A DNA stretch of 64,000 nucleotides from Nocardia wallacei. Lineage in GTDB: Bacteria > Actinomycetota > Actinomycetes > Mycobacteriales > Mycobacteriaceae. Below are positions 41,526 to 49,616 of the stretch, in pieces (positions within the stretch are counted from its first letter, which is position 1; every line of letters begins with the position of its first letter). Position numbers and translations under genes: made by a program. The stretch covers positions 1 through 64,000 of the forward strand of contig NZ_JARWQD010000305.1 in NCBI RefSeq assembly GCF_029869545.1. Direction: 5' to 3'. The notes beneath the pieces are model-generated. The model was not told where the DNA came from and did not search any database. It saw only the letters and a list, made by a program, of their open reading frames with translations.

Positions 41526-42373
41526 GCACCCCCGGCGGCGATCTGTTGATGAGCCCGAATCGCATGGGTCATTTCCGTCCATGCCGCCAGCAGCGGTAAA
41601 GCACACCAGGTCAGCGTTCCGCCCTCACGTGGCCGCATTCGCCCGTAGCGACCCAACGGCACTAGAGCAGCGGGGAGCAGGTCTCGATCGTGTTCACGCT
41701 GCTCGACGACCTCGACCACGAGCTCGTCAGACCGCGTGATCAGCAGACGTATCCACAGCTCGCCGAAGGCCTCGCTCGCCAACTGGTCGAGCGCCGCTGC
41801 GGTGCGGGTATAGATCGGATATTCACGACTCGTCCGGTACTGCACGGCCTCCAATGCCTCATCGAGCAGTGCGCCGACCACGACGTCCACCGGGGCGACC
41901 CTGTCGCGCAGCCCCGCCCGCGTCAGGCTCTCGTGCACATGCAGCCGGGCGATCGACTGTCCGGCATGCGACACCGGGCACCGGAATCCGTCCAGCTCCG
42001 TCATACCGGGGCCATGCGATGGGGCGGCCCCTCGCTCGCGCCGGCGGAGCACGACCGGACCCTCGCGGCGATCCAGCGACCATACCCGGACCGCCGGATC
42101 CATCGCCCACAACCGTTGCACCAGAACCCTTCTCGGCCCGGGTACCGCGTCCAAGTGCATCCGCGACGGAACCACCAGATCGCGGCACTCGCCACGTTCG
42201 ATCTCGTTGGCGAGCACCCACAACGAACCCGTCGCCGTCCCCGCATCGCGGTATGCCCGCCCCAAGCAGAAGCCCTCCGCGAATGCGAACGCGTCCAGCT
42301 GGTGCTCCGCCTCGACCACGTCGAGCAGCAGCTCCTCGCGGATGTATCCCAGCATCAACGGCCGCGGGATCAT
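41522..42373 (-). CDS. Fusion of resolvase-like and degenerate HATPase-like domains (operon gene 2)
   Basis: A 283-aa protein. Residues 1-110 (MLGYIREELLLDVVEAEHQL, VLANEIERGECRDLVVPSRM) resemble the resolvase-like fold of genes 3 and 4. Residues 150-270 (SIARLHVHESLTRAGLRDRV, VVVGALLDEALEAVQY, RLLITRSDELVVEVVEQ, EGGTLTWCALPLL) follow the layout of HATPase_c_2 anti-sigma-like kinases, but the N-box Asn is replaced by Glu and the DxGxG loop is lost, so ATP binding is doubtful. Such HATPase relatives occur in whiJ/abaA loci next to XRE and DUF397 genes, as here. Confidence 0.55.
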   Translation of the reverse strand: MIPRPLMLGYIREELLLDVVEAEHQLDAFAFAEGFCLGRAYRDAGTATGSLWVLANEIERGECRDLVVPSRMHLDAVPGPRRVLVQRLWAMDPAVRVWSLDRREGPVVLRRRERGAAPSHGPGMTELDGFRCPVSHAGQSIARLHVHESLTRAGLRDRVAPVDVVVGALLDEALEAVQYRTSREYPIYTRTAAALDQLASEAFGELWIRLLITRSDELVVEVVEQREHDRDLLPAALVPLGRYGRMRPREGGTLTWCALPLLAAWTEMTHAIRAHQQIAAGGA

Positions 42374-42702
42374 CGCCACCCCCACCGCACGCGCTCCGGA
42401 AACCGCATCCCCCACAACATGTTCCGCTCCGGGGAGACCGAGGGAATCTCGCACTCGACATCGAAGAGCTGACAGAACTCCCGCAACGTCAGCCCGAGCG
42501 CCTCCGCACCGTCACGAATCACGGTCCACGCCTGGTCATCCGGCGACGGTTCACGCCGCAACTCCTCGGCCGCACGGATCGCCGATATCGCCCTAGCTGT
42601 CGACACTGTGCGCCCCGGCAGCCACAGCGGCGACCATCCGCCCTGGCTCACGTACCGCGCCGATAGACGGTCAGATGCGTCGATTCCCGAAACGAGCTGC
42701 AT
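42370..42702 (-). CDS. Hypothetical protein (operon gene 1)
   Basis: A 110-aa protein (GGWSPLWLPGRTVSTARAIS, WTVIRDGAEALGLTLREFCQ, LFDVECEIPSV). The middle helix pair could be an HTH-like element but no family was recognised. First gene of the coupled minus-strand unit; its stop overlaps the start of gene 2 (ATGA). ATG 42702 is preferred over GTG 42711. The divergent XRE gene starts about 220 bases away. Confidence 0.55.
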   Translation of the reverse strand: MQLVSGIDASDRLSARYVSQGGWSPLWLPGRTVSTARAISAIRAAEELRREPSPDDQAWTVIRDGAEALGLTLREFCQLFDVECEIPSVSPERNMLWGMRFPERVRWGWR

Positions 42703-42921
42703 GGCTATCACCTGCTAGTCGCTGGTCGCAGGGCCGGACTAGTCCTGCGGCGAACGCCCACCGCCTCGTCTACCAACGTGACGGCCGACACATCGGACTA
42801 TATGTTGGTAAATAGCACCACGCAAGTGATCTACAAAACTCCCTCGACACATACTGGGGATATGCTGATGGCGATCCGCGCGCGTACTGTACAGCCACCA
42901 GACTGGAAGGAAGGGGCTCCG

Positions 42922-43797
42922 ATGCCACCAATCTCGTCAGTAGCTGCCAAGTGGGAGATCGTCGCCATCTGTCGTGATCGACGGGAAGAACTCGGCATGA
43001 CGGGGCCGGACCTGGCACGCGCCGCTGGCGTCGTGGGCACCTTCTGGTCGAGGTTCGAAAACGAGAAGAAGCTGGTCAAGCCCGAGAGGTTCATCCAAGT
43101 ACTCGAAGCGCTCCAGTTCCCCGATGACAAGCGGGAGCATCTGCTGAAGCTGCGGGAGTACGCGATGGGTAGTGGCTGGTGGGCAGCCTACAGCAAGGTT
43201 TTCTCTGCGCAGCACATCAACGAGTTCGGCCTCGAATACGGTGCCGAAGAAGTACGAACCTACGAGAGCCTGCTCATCCCCGGGTTGCTTCAGACAGAGA
43301 CCTACGCTCGGGCACTCATCGAGGCCGACCAGATCGGGATCCCGGCCAGGGAGGTCAATCGCCGGATCGCGGCACGGATGAAGCGCCAGGAACGCCTGTT
43401 CGGCGATGACCCACTTCGTCTGGTCGCGGTGGTCAGTCAGGCCGCGATCGAGCAGCAGTTCGGTGGGCCTGGAGTGCTCCGTGACCAGCTTCAGTACCTG
43501 GCCAGGACCATTAGGGAGAACAAGGCCACGATCGACTTCCGGATCGTTCCGTTCACGAGTGAGAAGGGGCCAATCCTCGGCGGTTGCACCTTCCATGTCC
43601 TGGAGTTCACCAGCGCGCAGCTCGGACCACTCGCCTGGTTCGAGTCACCGCTGGAAGCAAAGATGATCGAGGATCCCGACAAGGTCTTGGACCTCAGCCG
43701 ATCGTTCGAATATGTGCAGGATCAGGCGCTCTCGCCTGACCAGTCCCTCGCGTTGATCGACGAATCCGCAGGTAGACTTGAGGTTTTCATTGAGTAG
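42922..43797 (+). CDS. XRE-family regulator with DUF5753 domain
   Basis: A 291-aa protein of the large actinobacterial WhiJ/BldB-associated group. HTH: IVAICRDRREELGMTGPDLA, then RAAGVVGTFWSRFENEKKLV. DUF5753 core: YGAEEVRTYESLLIPGLLQT, then EVNRRIAARMKRQERLF and AQLGPLAWFESPLEAKMIED. ATG 42922 has GGAAGG eight bases upstream; an earlier in-frame start at 42778 is less likely. Directly followed by its usual partner, a DUF397 protein. Probably acts with the divergent small-gene operon. Confidence 0.88.
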   Translation: MPPISSVAAKWEIVAICRDRREELGMTGPDLARAAGVVGTFWSRFENEKKLVKPERFIQVLEALQFPDDKREHLLKLREYAMGSGWWAAYSKVFSAQHINEFGLEYGAEEVRTYESLLIPGLLQTETYARALIEADQIGIPAREVNRRIAARMKRQERLFGDDPLRLVAVVSQAAIEQQFGGPGVLRDQLQYLARTIRENKATIDFRIVPFTSEKGPILGGCTFHVLEFTSAQLGPLAWFESPLEAKMIEDPDKVLDLSRSFEYVQDQALSPDQSLALIDESAGRLEVFIE

Positions 43798-43807
43798 GAT
43801 GATCTAT

Positions 43808-44233
43808 ATGGGCACTGCAAGTAACTGTGGACGGCACTGGTTCAAGTCGTCGTTTTCGCGCGACACGTCCAGCTGTGTTGTCGTGAGTCTTGGTTGGTTC
43901 AAGTCGTCGTTCTCGCGCGACTCGTCCAACTGCGTCGTGGTCCGCCAGGACGCGGACACCGTGCTCATACGCGACGACAAGTACCAGGGCGACCCGGCCG
44001 ACGAGCCGATCATCACCGTCCCGGCTGCGGCCTGGCCCGAGTTCCTCGCGGTTGTCGCAGCCGAAGAGAGCCTCGAAGGCCCGCCTGACGAAGTGCCGGC
44101 CATTATCCGTGAGGCCGACGGAACAACTACACTTCGCGACTTCCGTAATCAGGCGCTGTCATTCACGATCGGCGAGTGGGTCGCCTTTACCAAGGGTGTG
44201 CAGGCCGGAGAATTTTCCCCCGCTGCCGCCTAG
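43808..44233 (+). CDS. DUF397 protein with duplicated core motif
   Basis: A 141-aa protein. The DUF397 hallmark W-x-KSS-x-S...CV-x-V occurs twice: WFKSSFSRDTSSCVVV from residue 11 and WFKSSFSRDSSNCVVV from residue 30. The remainder (VLIRDDKYQGDPADEPIITV, PAAAWPEFLAVVAAEE) is a normal DUF397 end plus an acidic extension of about 50 residues. DUF397 proteins are small partners of XRE-DUF5753 regulators, possibly modulating their DNA binding. Starts ten bases after the XRE stop. Confidence 0.85.
   Translation: MGTASNCGRHWFKSSFSRDTSSCVVVSLGWFKSSFSRDSSNCVVVRQDADTVLIRDDKYQGDPADEPIITVPAAAWPEFLAVVAAEESLEGPPDEVPAIIREADGTTTLRDFRNQALSFTIGEWVAFTKGVQAGEFSPAAA
43838..43942 (+). repeat. Tandem 57-base duplication inside the DUF397 gene
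   Basis: The 48-base segments 43838-43885 and 43895-43942 are near-identical and 57 bases apart, in frame. They encode the two WFKSSFSRD motifs. The small number of silent differences suggests a recent duplication that kept the reading frame. Confidence 0.8.
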
Positions 44234-44425
44234 ACGTCGTCCTTCTGTAGGGCCTCAGAACTCGTGGCGGATTCTCAGAATGGTTGGCGGTGACGTGGCG
44301 GATCCGCCATCGTTTCGAGACTCCGCGCGTTCTGCTGTTGATTGGTAGATGATCTTCGCCAGTTGGCTTCCGCAGCAGGAGGTTTCGAGTTGGTGCGTGC
44401 GAAGACCGCTCGGTGCGGCGAGTTC

Positions 44426-44986
44426 TCACGTCTCGTATCTGGTCAGGACCACGCCGCCGGGGAAAGCCCGCGTCTCCACCAGGTTCAAGTTCACCCAGCT
44501 GTCCAGCGTGGTGAAGAACGGCGTGCCGCCGCCCACGAGGACCGGATAGGTGGTGATCACGTACTCGTCGATCAGCCCGGCCCGCATCGCCGCCCCGGCG
44601 AGCGTCGCGCCACCGATGCCCATCGGGCCGCCGTCCTCAGCCTTGAGCCGGGTGATCTCGGCAATCGCGTCGCCGGTGAACAGTCGGGTGTTCCAGTCGA
44701 CCTTGTCGATCGTCGAGGAGAACACCACCTTCGGCGTGTCCCGCCAGTTCCGTGCGAACTCGATCTCCGCCGGGGTGGCGTTGGGCTGCCGGTCGCCGGT
44801 CGGCCAATAGGAGCTCATCGTCTGCCACAGCTTGCGCCCGTACAGCGACAGACTGATCGCCAGCTCCTGGTCGAGCCTCCACTCGAACAGCTCGTCGCCC
44901 GGCGGCCCGCCCCAGCCGAGGTCGTCGCCGGCCGCGGCGATGTAGCCGTCCAGGGACACGTTCATACCGTAAATCAGTTTCCGCAT
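44426..44986 (-). CDS. Dihydrofolate-reductase-family (RibD C-terminal-like) protein
   Basis: A 186-aa protein with MRKLIYGMNVSLDGYIAAAG, LYGRKLWQTMSSYWPTGD, KVVFSSTID and DEYVITTYPVLVGGGTPFF, as in the small RibD_C/DHFR-like reductases common in actinobacteria. It probably binds NADPH; the substrate is unknown and these stand-alone proteins are not essential folate enzymes. No evident operon partner. Confidence 0.85.
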   Translation of the reverse strand: MRKLIYGMNVSLDGYIAAAGDDLGWGGPPGDELFEWRLDQELAISLSLYGRKLWQTMSSYWPTGDRQPNATPAEIEFARNWRDTPKVVFSSTIDKVDWNTRLFTGDAIAEITRLKAEDGGPMGIGGATLAGAAMRAGLIDEYVITTYPVLVGGGTPFFTTLDSWVNLNLVETRAFPGGVVLTRYET

Positions 44987-45446
44987 GGTGCAAGCCTTCC
45001 GTGAGTCGGTCTCCGGTGTAATGACCGGCGCGGAACGGGAAACTTATCTGTGTGTGATCGGCGCTCACAGGCAGTCCTCGTGTTCGGGGCTCAACGTGGC
45101 GTACTGGGCCCGGCGAGAAATTCGCACAAGAAGTGCCACCAGTCCTGCCCGTGCTCGTCCGAAATAGGTACGACGCAGAAAGAGCGCGGACCTGAAGAAA
45201 TGCCACGGAACTGAGACTCGAGCCAAATGGCATGCTGTGAGACAACCCAACGAACCCGCTGGTCAACCAAGATCGACATGTCTCGCGATCTGAGACTCTG
45301 CACCTTCGCGCAGCAGCAGCCGAGGCGTCAGTGGGAGCACTGTCGCCCGGCCGCTGGCCGGAGCTCTGCAGTGGAATGCCCAACTAGGCTGTAGGTCTCG
45401 AACACGTGGTACGAATACGTGGCCGTCGGCGACGGTTGGGAGGCAT
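44987..45446. other. Intergenic stretch without a recognised gene
   Basis: About 460 bases between the divergent reductase and the HalD/BesD-like gene. Several short frames exist but none shows a motif or a ribosome site. It may hold promoters for both neighbours. Confidence 0.4.
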
Positions 45447-46163
45447 GTGTACAAGGACGAAGAACTCGTCTGTGCGGGGCGAGCGCTCGACGATCGTGGA
45501 TGTGTAAGCGTCACATCGTTCATCTCGCCAGACGTTGTGAACGCTGTTGCGGCCGAGGCTATTCGGTTGGCTGACACCATTGCGGTTCGTCGTGATCTCA
45601 CGCTGGCGGCGACGGATTCGACGCCGCGGCGGATGTGGAACGTCACGCGCGCTCGAATCGCTGAGTACGGCACCGTGATTCCGTCTGCTTACCGGTCCTC
45701 GGCGGTGATCGATGCGGTCTCGCGCATAGCTGGTGAGCAGGTGTTCGCCTGTCCGTACGAGCCGGAGCAGTTCGTGATCACCCGGTTGGAGCGGCCCGAG
45801 GATACGCACGGATGGCATTGGGATGACTACAGTTTCGCGCTCGTGTGGGTCGCGGAGTGTCCTCCCGTCGTGGACGGTGGGTTCGTCGAGTGCGTTTCGC
45901 ACACGGTGTGGGACAAGCATCGGCCTGACGTGGATGGGATTCTGCGGGACCGTGCGGTTCATCGGCTTGAGGTGGGTGCGGGTGAGGTGTATCTGATGCG
46001 GACGAAGACCACCCTGCATCGTGTGCATCCGATCCGGCGGGCTGTTGGAAGGCATTCAAAGTTCCTACGTAGCGGGTGGTTTCGCGGCATTGTGGGTGCC
46101 GACGAATCTTGGTGTGTGCCGGGCTCGGGGTGGTGTTGGTTGGCGGCGGCACCGTGCCGATGA
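45447..46163 (+). CDS. HalD/BesD-like Fe(II)/2-oxoglutarate oxygenase, C-terminally disrupted
   Basis: A 238-codon frame. The segment HGWHWDDYSFALVWVAECPP and the later LMRTKTTLHRVHPIRRA match the HalD/BesD radical amino-acid halogenase family. Iron ligands would be His124 and His191, with Arg197 or Arg198 for 2-oxoglutarate. In true halogenases the residue two after the first His is Gly, leaving room for chloride; here it is Asp126, giving a HxD facial triad and predicting a hydroxylase. After about residue 200 the sequence (SKFLRSGWFRGIVGADESWC) is unlike the family, and IS21 DNA follows, so the C-terminus is probably lost. Confidence 0.7.
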   Translation: MYKDEELVCAGRALDDRGCVSVTSFISPDVVNAVAAEAIRLADTIAVRRDLTLAATDSTPRRMWNVTRARIAEYGTVIPSAYRSSAVIDAVSRIAGEQVFACPYEPEQFVITRLERPEDTHGWHWDDYSFALVWVAECPPVVDGGFVECVSHTVWDKHRPDVDGILRDRAVHRLEVGAGEVYLMRTKTTLHRVHPIRRAVGRHSKFLRSGWFRGIVGADESWCVPGSGWCWLAAAPCR

Positions 46164-46345
46164 GGGCATGCGAAGGCCCTCCCGGTAGTCCTTGGCTCGG
46201 TGCTGTCCGGGAGGGCCGTGTAGCGCGTGGAGGCGCTGTGCTCACGGTAGGCGTGGTGGCTCTGGGCGTGAATTCTGACGTCGGTTTGGCGTGAATCTGG
46301 GCATCGGGTGGGCGGTTTGGTGCCGGGTTCTGAGCGTGAAAACGA

Positions 46346-46379
46346 ACACCGCTCGACCGGTGTGTCGGTCGAGCGGTGT
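46346..46379. terminator. Strong hairpin downstream of istB
   Basis: Perfect 14-base inverted repeat ACACCGCTCGACCG / CGGTCGAGCGGTGT with a GTGTGT loop, starting 19 bases past the istB stop on the minus strand. Probably the transcription terminator of the IS21 remnant. There is no long T run, as is common in actinobacteria. Confidence 0.65.
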
Positions 46380-46397
46380 GGGTGTGTCGGGTTGAGG

Positions 46398-47189
46398 TCA
46401 GCTCTTGGTGGTGCGGGTGTGTGCGAGTCGGTAGGAGTCGGTTCCGGTTTCGATGATGTGTCCTCCGAAGGTGAGCCTGTCGACGATTGCGGCGCAGAGT
46501 CGCGGGTCGGTGAAGGTTTTCGTCCAGCCGGAGTAGCTGTCGTTGGAGGCGATGGCGACGCTGTTCTTCTCTTCGCGTTCGGTGAGGACTTGGAACAGCA
46601 GTTCCGCGCCGCGCCGGTCGAGTTCCATGTAGCCGAGTTCGTCTATGCAGAGCAGGTCGACGCGTCCGTAGCGGGCGATGGTCTTAGACAGCACCTTCTC
46701 GTCTGCGGCTTCCACCAGCTCGTTCACCAGTTTCGTCGCGAGGGTGTATTTCACCCGGAAGCCTTGCATGGCTGCTTCGGTGCCCAATGCGATGAGCAGG
46801 TGGGATTTGCCGGTGCCGGAGTCGCCGATCAGGCAGAGCGGCAAGCTCTTTCGGACCCAGTCGCAGGTGGCGAGGGTGTGGATGGCGGCGGGGTCGATGT
46901 TGGGGTTGGCGTCGAAGTCGAAGGCGCGTAGCGACTTGTCGCGTGGGAATCCGGCGGCGCGGATGCGTCGTTCGGAGCGGCGCCGTGCCCGGTCGTCGCA
47001 TTCGCCCAGTAGCAGCTCGGCCAGAAACGCCCGGTAGGACATCTGCTCTTTGGCGGCGGTGTCGGCGACCTCGCTGAATAGGGAGCGGATCGTCGGCAGC
47101 CGCAATACTCGGCAGGCTTGGTCGATGGCCGTGTCGGCGGCCGGCTCGGTGAGACCGTTGCGTCGTCCGATCACGGAATTTCCGGTCAT
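46398..47189 (-). CDS. istB: IS21-family helper ATPase IstB
   Basis: A 263-aa AAA+ ATPase with Walker A GDSGTGKS (122-129), Walker B VDLLCIDELGYM and the typical ending TFGGHIIETGTDSYRLAHTR. It assists the IstA transposase in target selection. It starts inside the istA stop (ATGA). The gene itself appears intact, but its partner is truncated, so the element is probably immobile. Confidence 0.92.
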   Translation of the reverse strand: MTGNSVIGRRNGLTEPAADTAIDQACRVLRLPTIRSLFSEVADTAAKEQMSYRAFLAELLLGECDDRARRRSERRIRAAGFPRDKSLRAFDFDANPNIDPAAIHTLATCDWVRKSLPLCLIGDSGTGKSHLLIALGTEAAMQGFRVKYTLATKLVNELVEAADEKVLSKTIARYGRVDLLCIDELGYMELDRRGAELLFQVLTEREEKNSVAIASNDSYSGWTKTFTDPRLCAAIVDRLTFGGHIIETGTDSYRLAHTRTTKS

Positions 47190-48070
47190 GAGGTGCCTTT
47201 CTGGGCTCTGGGGAGGCGAAGCAGTTGGTCGTATTGGGCGACCGAGGGCAGCGGGCGGGTGTCCGGGGGTAGGTGCGCGAGACGGCGCGCGGTCAGTGAG
47301 GGCAGCGGGTCGATCGGCAGGTCGAGATCGACCACGGGTTCGGGCGCGGGCTGGGCTTCGCTGATCTTGCGGGCCTCCAGCGCGACCGCATCCGCGGTCA
47401 GCGCGCCTGACTGCAGGGCCGCGGCCAGAGCATCGACGAGCAGGTCGTGGGGCATATGCCGTTGCAGCAGCAGCACCTCGATCAGGGCGCGGGTGCCGTG
47501 TTGATCGCCGTGAGTTCTGCGGGCGGCGGCCCACCAGGCTTCGTGGATCGGGGTGAATTTGCCTGCGGCGCGGGCCTGTTCGAGCGCGGTCGCCCCGGGC
47601 AGCGCGCCGGGTTTGCGCAGCAGCCCTTCCAGGTAGTGATCGAGCTCGAGTCGCGATCCGCCCTTGGCGAGTAGCCGTTCGTGGCGGGCGATTTCGGTGG
47701 GCCCGTCGTAAACGACCAACTCCGAGGCGTGCAGCAGGACCCGGACTTGGCGTTCGATGAACCGGACCGGGACCGAATACTTGTTGGTGCGCACCGATAT
47801 CTGCGCGTAACGGTCGACCCGCGGTGCGAACCAGCGGCCGGTCTCGAACGGCTCATCCGGCAAGGGGCGCAGCAACCCGGCCTCCGCCGCGAACATTTCC
47901 CCGATCGTGCGTGGCCGTGCCCCGATCCGGCGGTTGTCGTCAGCGGCGTCCCACTCATCGATCATCGCGTTGAGCTCGGCGATCGAGTCGACTTCCGGGA
48001 CCGGGACCAGGCGGTTGCGTCGGAACCAGCCGATACCGGCCGATTGCGACGTCCCGCCGGAAGTCACCCG
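47186..48070 (-). pseudogene. istA: IS21-family transposase IstA, C-terminal part
   Basis: About 290 residues of IstA remain: IGWFRRNRLVPVPEVDSIAE, RPRTIGEMFAAEAG, GRWFAPRVDRYAQISVRTNK and VRFIERQVRVLLHASELVVY are characteristic of the C-terminal beta-barrel region. The N-terminal HTH and DDE catalytic core are absent. The reading frame continues to 48175 with unrelated sequence, so the truncation point is about 48040-48070. With istB it forms an IS21 remnant that spans about 46.1-48.1 kb. Confidence 0.8.
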
Positions 48071-48249
48071 CGTGTATGGGTGTTCACGCAGACCGCCGCC
48101 GGGCAGCTCTTCGATGATGGCGTGCAGGACCCGGTCTCCAAGTCCGAGGTCCACCGTCAGGCAGGGAAGGCGCACGCGAACTGGTTATTAGCCAGGTGGT
48201 TGCGAGTTCGGGCGATCCGTCCTACATTGGATGTGCGTCCTCTTCTCGA

Positions 48250-48292
48250 GGGTTCCCCGGTGATCGCTGGCAGCGGACCCGGATGTAGCGCC
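48250..48292 (+). repeat. Dispersed repeat, copy 3
   Basis: The 37 bases at 48256-48292 (CCCGGTGATCGCTGGCAGCG, then GACCCGGATGTAGCGCC) match copy 1 at 24120-24170 with one difference. A GTG inside opens a 17-codon frame VIAGSGPGCSATRALTA. It sits between the IS21 truncation point and the conjugation operon. The remainder of 48071-48492 has no gene that I can support. Confidence 0.7.
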
Positions 48293-48492
48293 ACAAGGGC
48301 ACTAACCGCGTAGTGAACGCGTGCCTGTGCTGTGGCTTCCCGACCTGTGAGGTGATCGGCGCTGTTGCGTCGGGGCCGCTGGTCGGTGCGCATTCGCCTT
48401 GATCCTGCTTGAGCATCGTGTGCCGCGAACGGCGTTGATCGCCTGCGGTTTTCGCGGTTGCCGGTGGGGTCGCCGTGGAAGTGGGGCCGCCG

Positions 48493-48882
48493 ATGCGGAA
48501 GTCCAATCGCGAGCAACATCGTTGTCGTCGCGCCGTCATTGCCGGTGTATTGCCACCGGCTGTTGCCGTAGTCTGCGTCGGTCTCGCGGTCGCCGAGTCC
48601 GGGCAGGCCGGTGTCCCGCTTGGCTCATTGGGTGCGACGGGGCACGTCACAACCGGTGGCGGGGCAGCGTCCGGCGCTGAGTCTTTGGGGAGTCAGGTCC
48701 GTGCACTGGTCGCCGAGGTCACGCGACAGTTCGCGCAGGTGATACGGCCCGTTCAGTGGCTGGTGGATGCCGCCCCGGCGTTGGTCCGCCCGGCGGTCGA
48801 ACGCGTGCGGCAGGCCCGGCAACAGCTGCATGCGCAGATGGGCCGACCCGCGGTGCCGCATCGATGGGTGGCTCGGCGATGA
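48493..48882 (+). CDS. Secreted or membrane-anchored small protein (conjugation operon gene 1)
   Basis: A 129-aa protein with basic N-terminus, one hydrophobic segment (AGVLPPAVAVVCVGLAVAES) that may be a signal peptide, and a helical C-terminal part (RALVAEVTRQFAQVIRPVQW, RPAVERVRQARQQLHAQMG). No family recognised. Start ATG 48493, or GTG 48475. Overlaps the next gene (ATGA), so it is probably the first gene of the transfer operon. Confidence 0.6.
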   Translation: MRKSNREQHRCRRAVIAGVLPPAVAVVCVGLAVAESGQAGVPLGSLGATGHVTTGGGAASGAESLGSQVRALVAEVTRQFAQVIRPVQWLVDAAPALVRPAVERVRQARQQLHAQMGRPAVPHRWVARR

Positions 48883-49616
48883 CCCGCACACAACGGCACC
48901 TGGATCGGTACCTGACAGCGCTGGATTTGGACATAGGCGCTGCGGGCGAGCTGCGTCATCTTGCCGACACCGACAGCCACGGCGGCATAGTTTCCGACCC
49001 GACCGATCTGGCTGAGGACTTCGACGTTCGTTGGACGCAGATCGCGTCTCGGCGAGCACGCGACTATGCGACTAGAACTCGTCGTCGCAGACTCGCGCTG
49101 ACCGCAGTGAGCGTCTGTGTGGTGACAGGCGCGGTCGCCATGGGCGTACTCCTGCACCACACCAACCGAAACACTGCGCCTACTCGGGCCCCGATTGCCG
49201 TCGACCAGCGCAGCCCGGGGCAGAGTCCGGTCGCGCAGAAGGGCGGCGACTGCTCTTCGACGCCGGTAGTCACCGGAGACACCGTCCGTGGCTCGGGCAC
49301 CGGCGGCACCGACTCGGGCCCCGGCGCCGTGATGGCGTTCGAAACCGCCTACTACGTCACGCGGTCCGGGACAGCCGCACGAGCGGTGACTACCCCTGAT
49401 GCGAATGTGCCTGCGGCAGAGACCATCCAGGCCGGCATCGACACCATCCCCGCGGGCACCGGGTTCTGTGTCCTTGTCGCCCCGGCGGGGCCGAACTCTT
49501 GGCACGTCGACCTGACCGAGACCCGGCGGGATCGTGCCCGGGTGGTCTATCGACAGACCGTGACCACCACCGTCGTGGACGGTCGGGTCCTGATCACCGG
49601 GATCACGCCGCGATGA
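48879..49616 (+). CDS. Single-pass membrane protein of the conjugation operon
   Basis: A 245-aa protein: cytoplasmic N-terminus of about 65 residues with many Arg, one membrane helix (LALTAVSVCVVTGAVAMGVL) and an outer domain of about 150 residues with two Cys (GGDCSSTPVV and GTGFCVLVAP) that may form a disulfide. Family not recognised. Coupled on both sides by ATGA overlaps. Confidence 0.65.
   Translation: MTRTQRHLDRYLTALDLDIGAAGELRHLADTDSHGGIVSDPTDLAEDFDVRWTQIASRRARDYATRTRRRRLALTAVSVCVVTGAVAMGVLLHHTNRNTAPTRAPIAVDQRSPGQSPVAQKGGDCSSTPVVTGDTVRGSGTGGTDSGPGAVMAFETAYYVTRSGTAARAVTTPDANVPAAETIQAGIDTIPAGTGFCVLVAPAGPNSWHVDLTETRRDRARVVYRQTVTTTVVDGRVLITGITPR

Noticed and set aside
46308..46931. A 207-aa plus-strand frame over istB
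   Set aside because: Antisense to istB, which has Walker A and B motifs.
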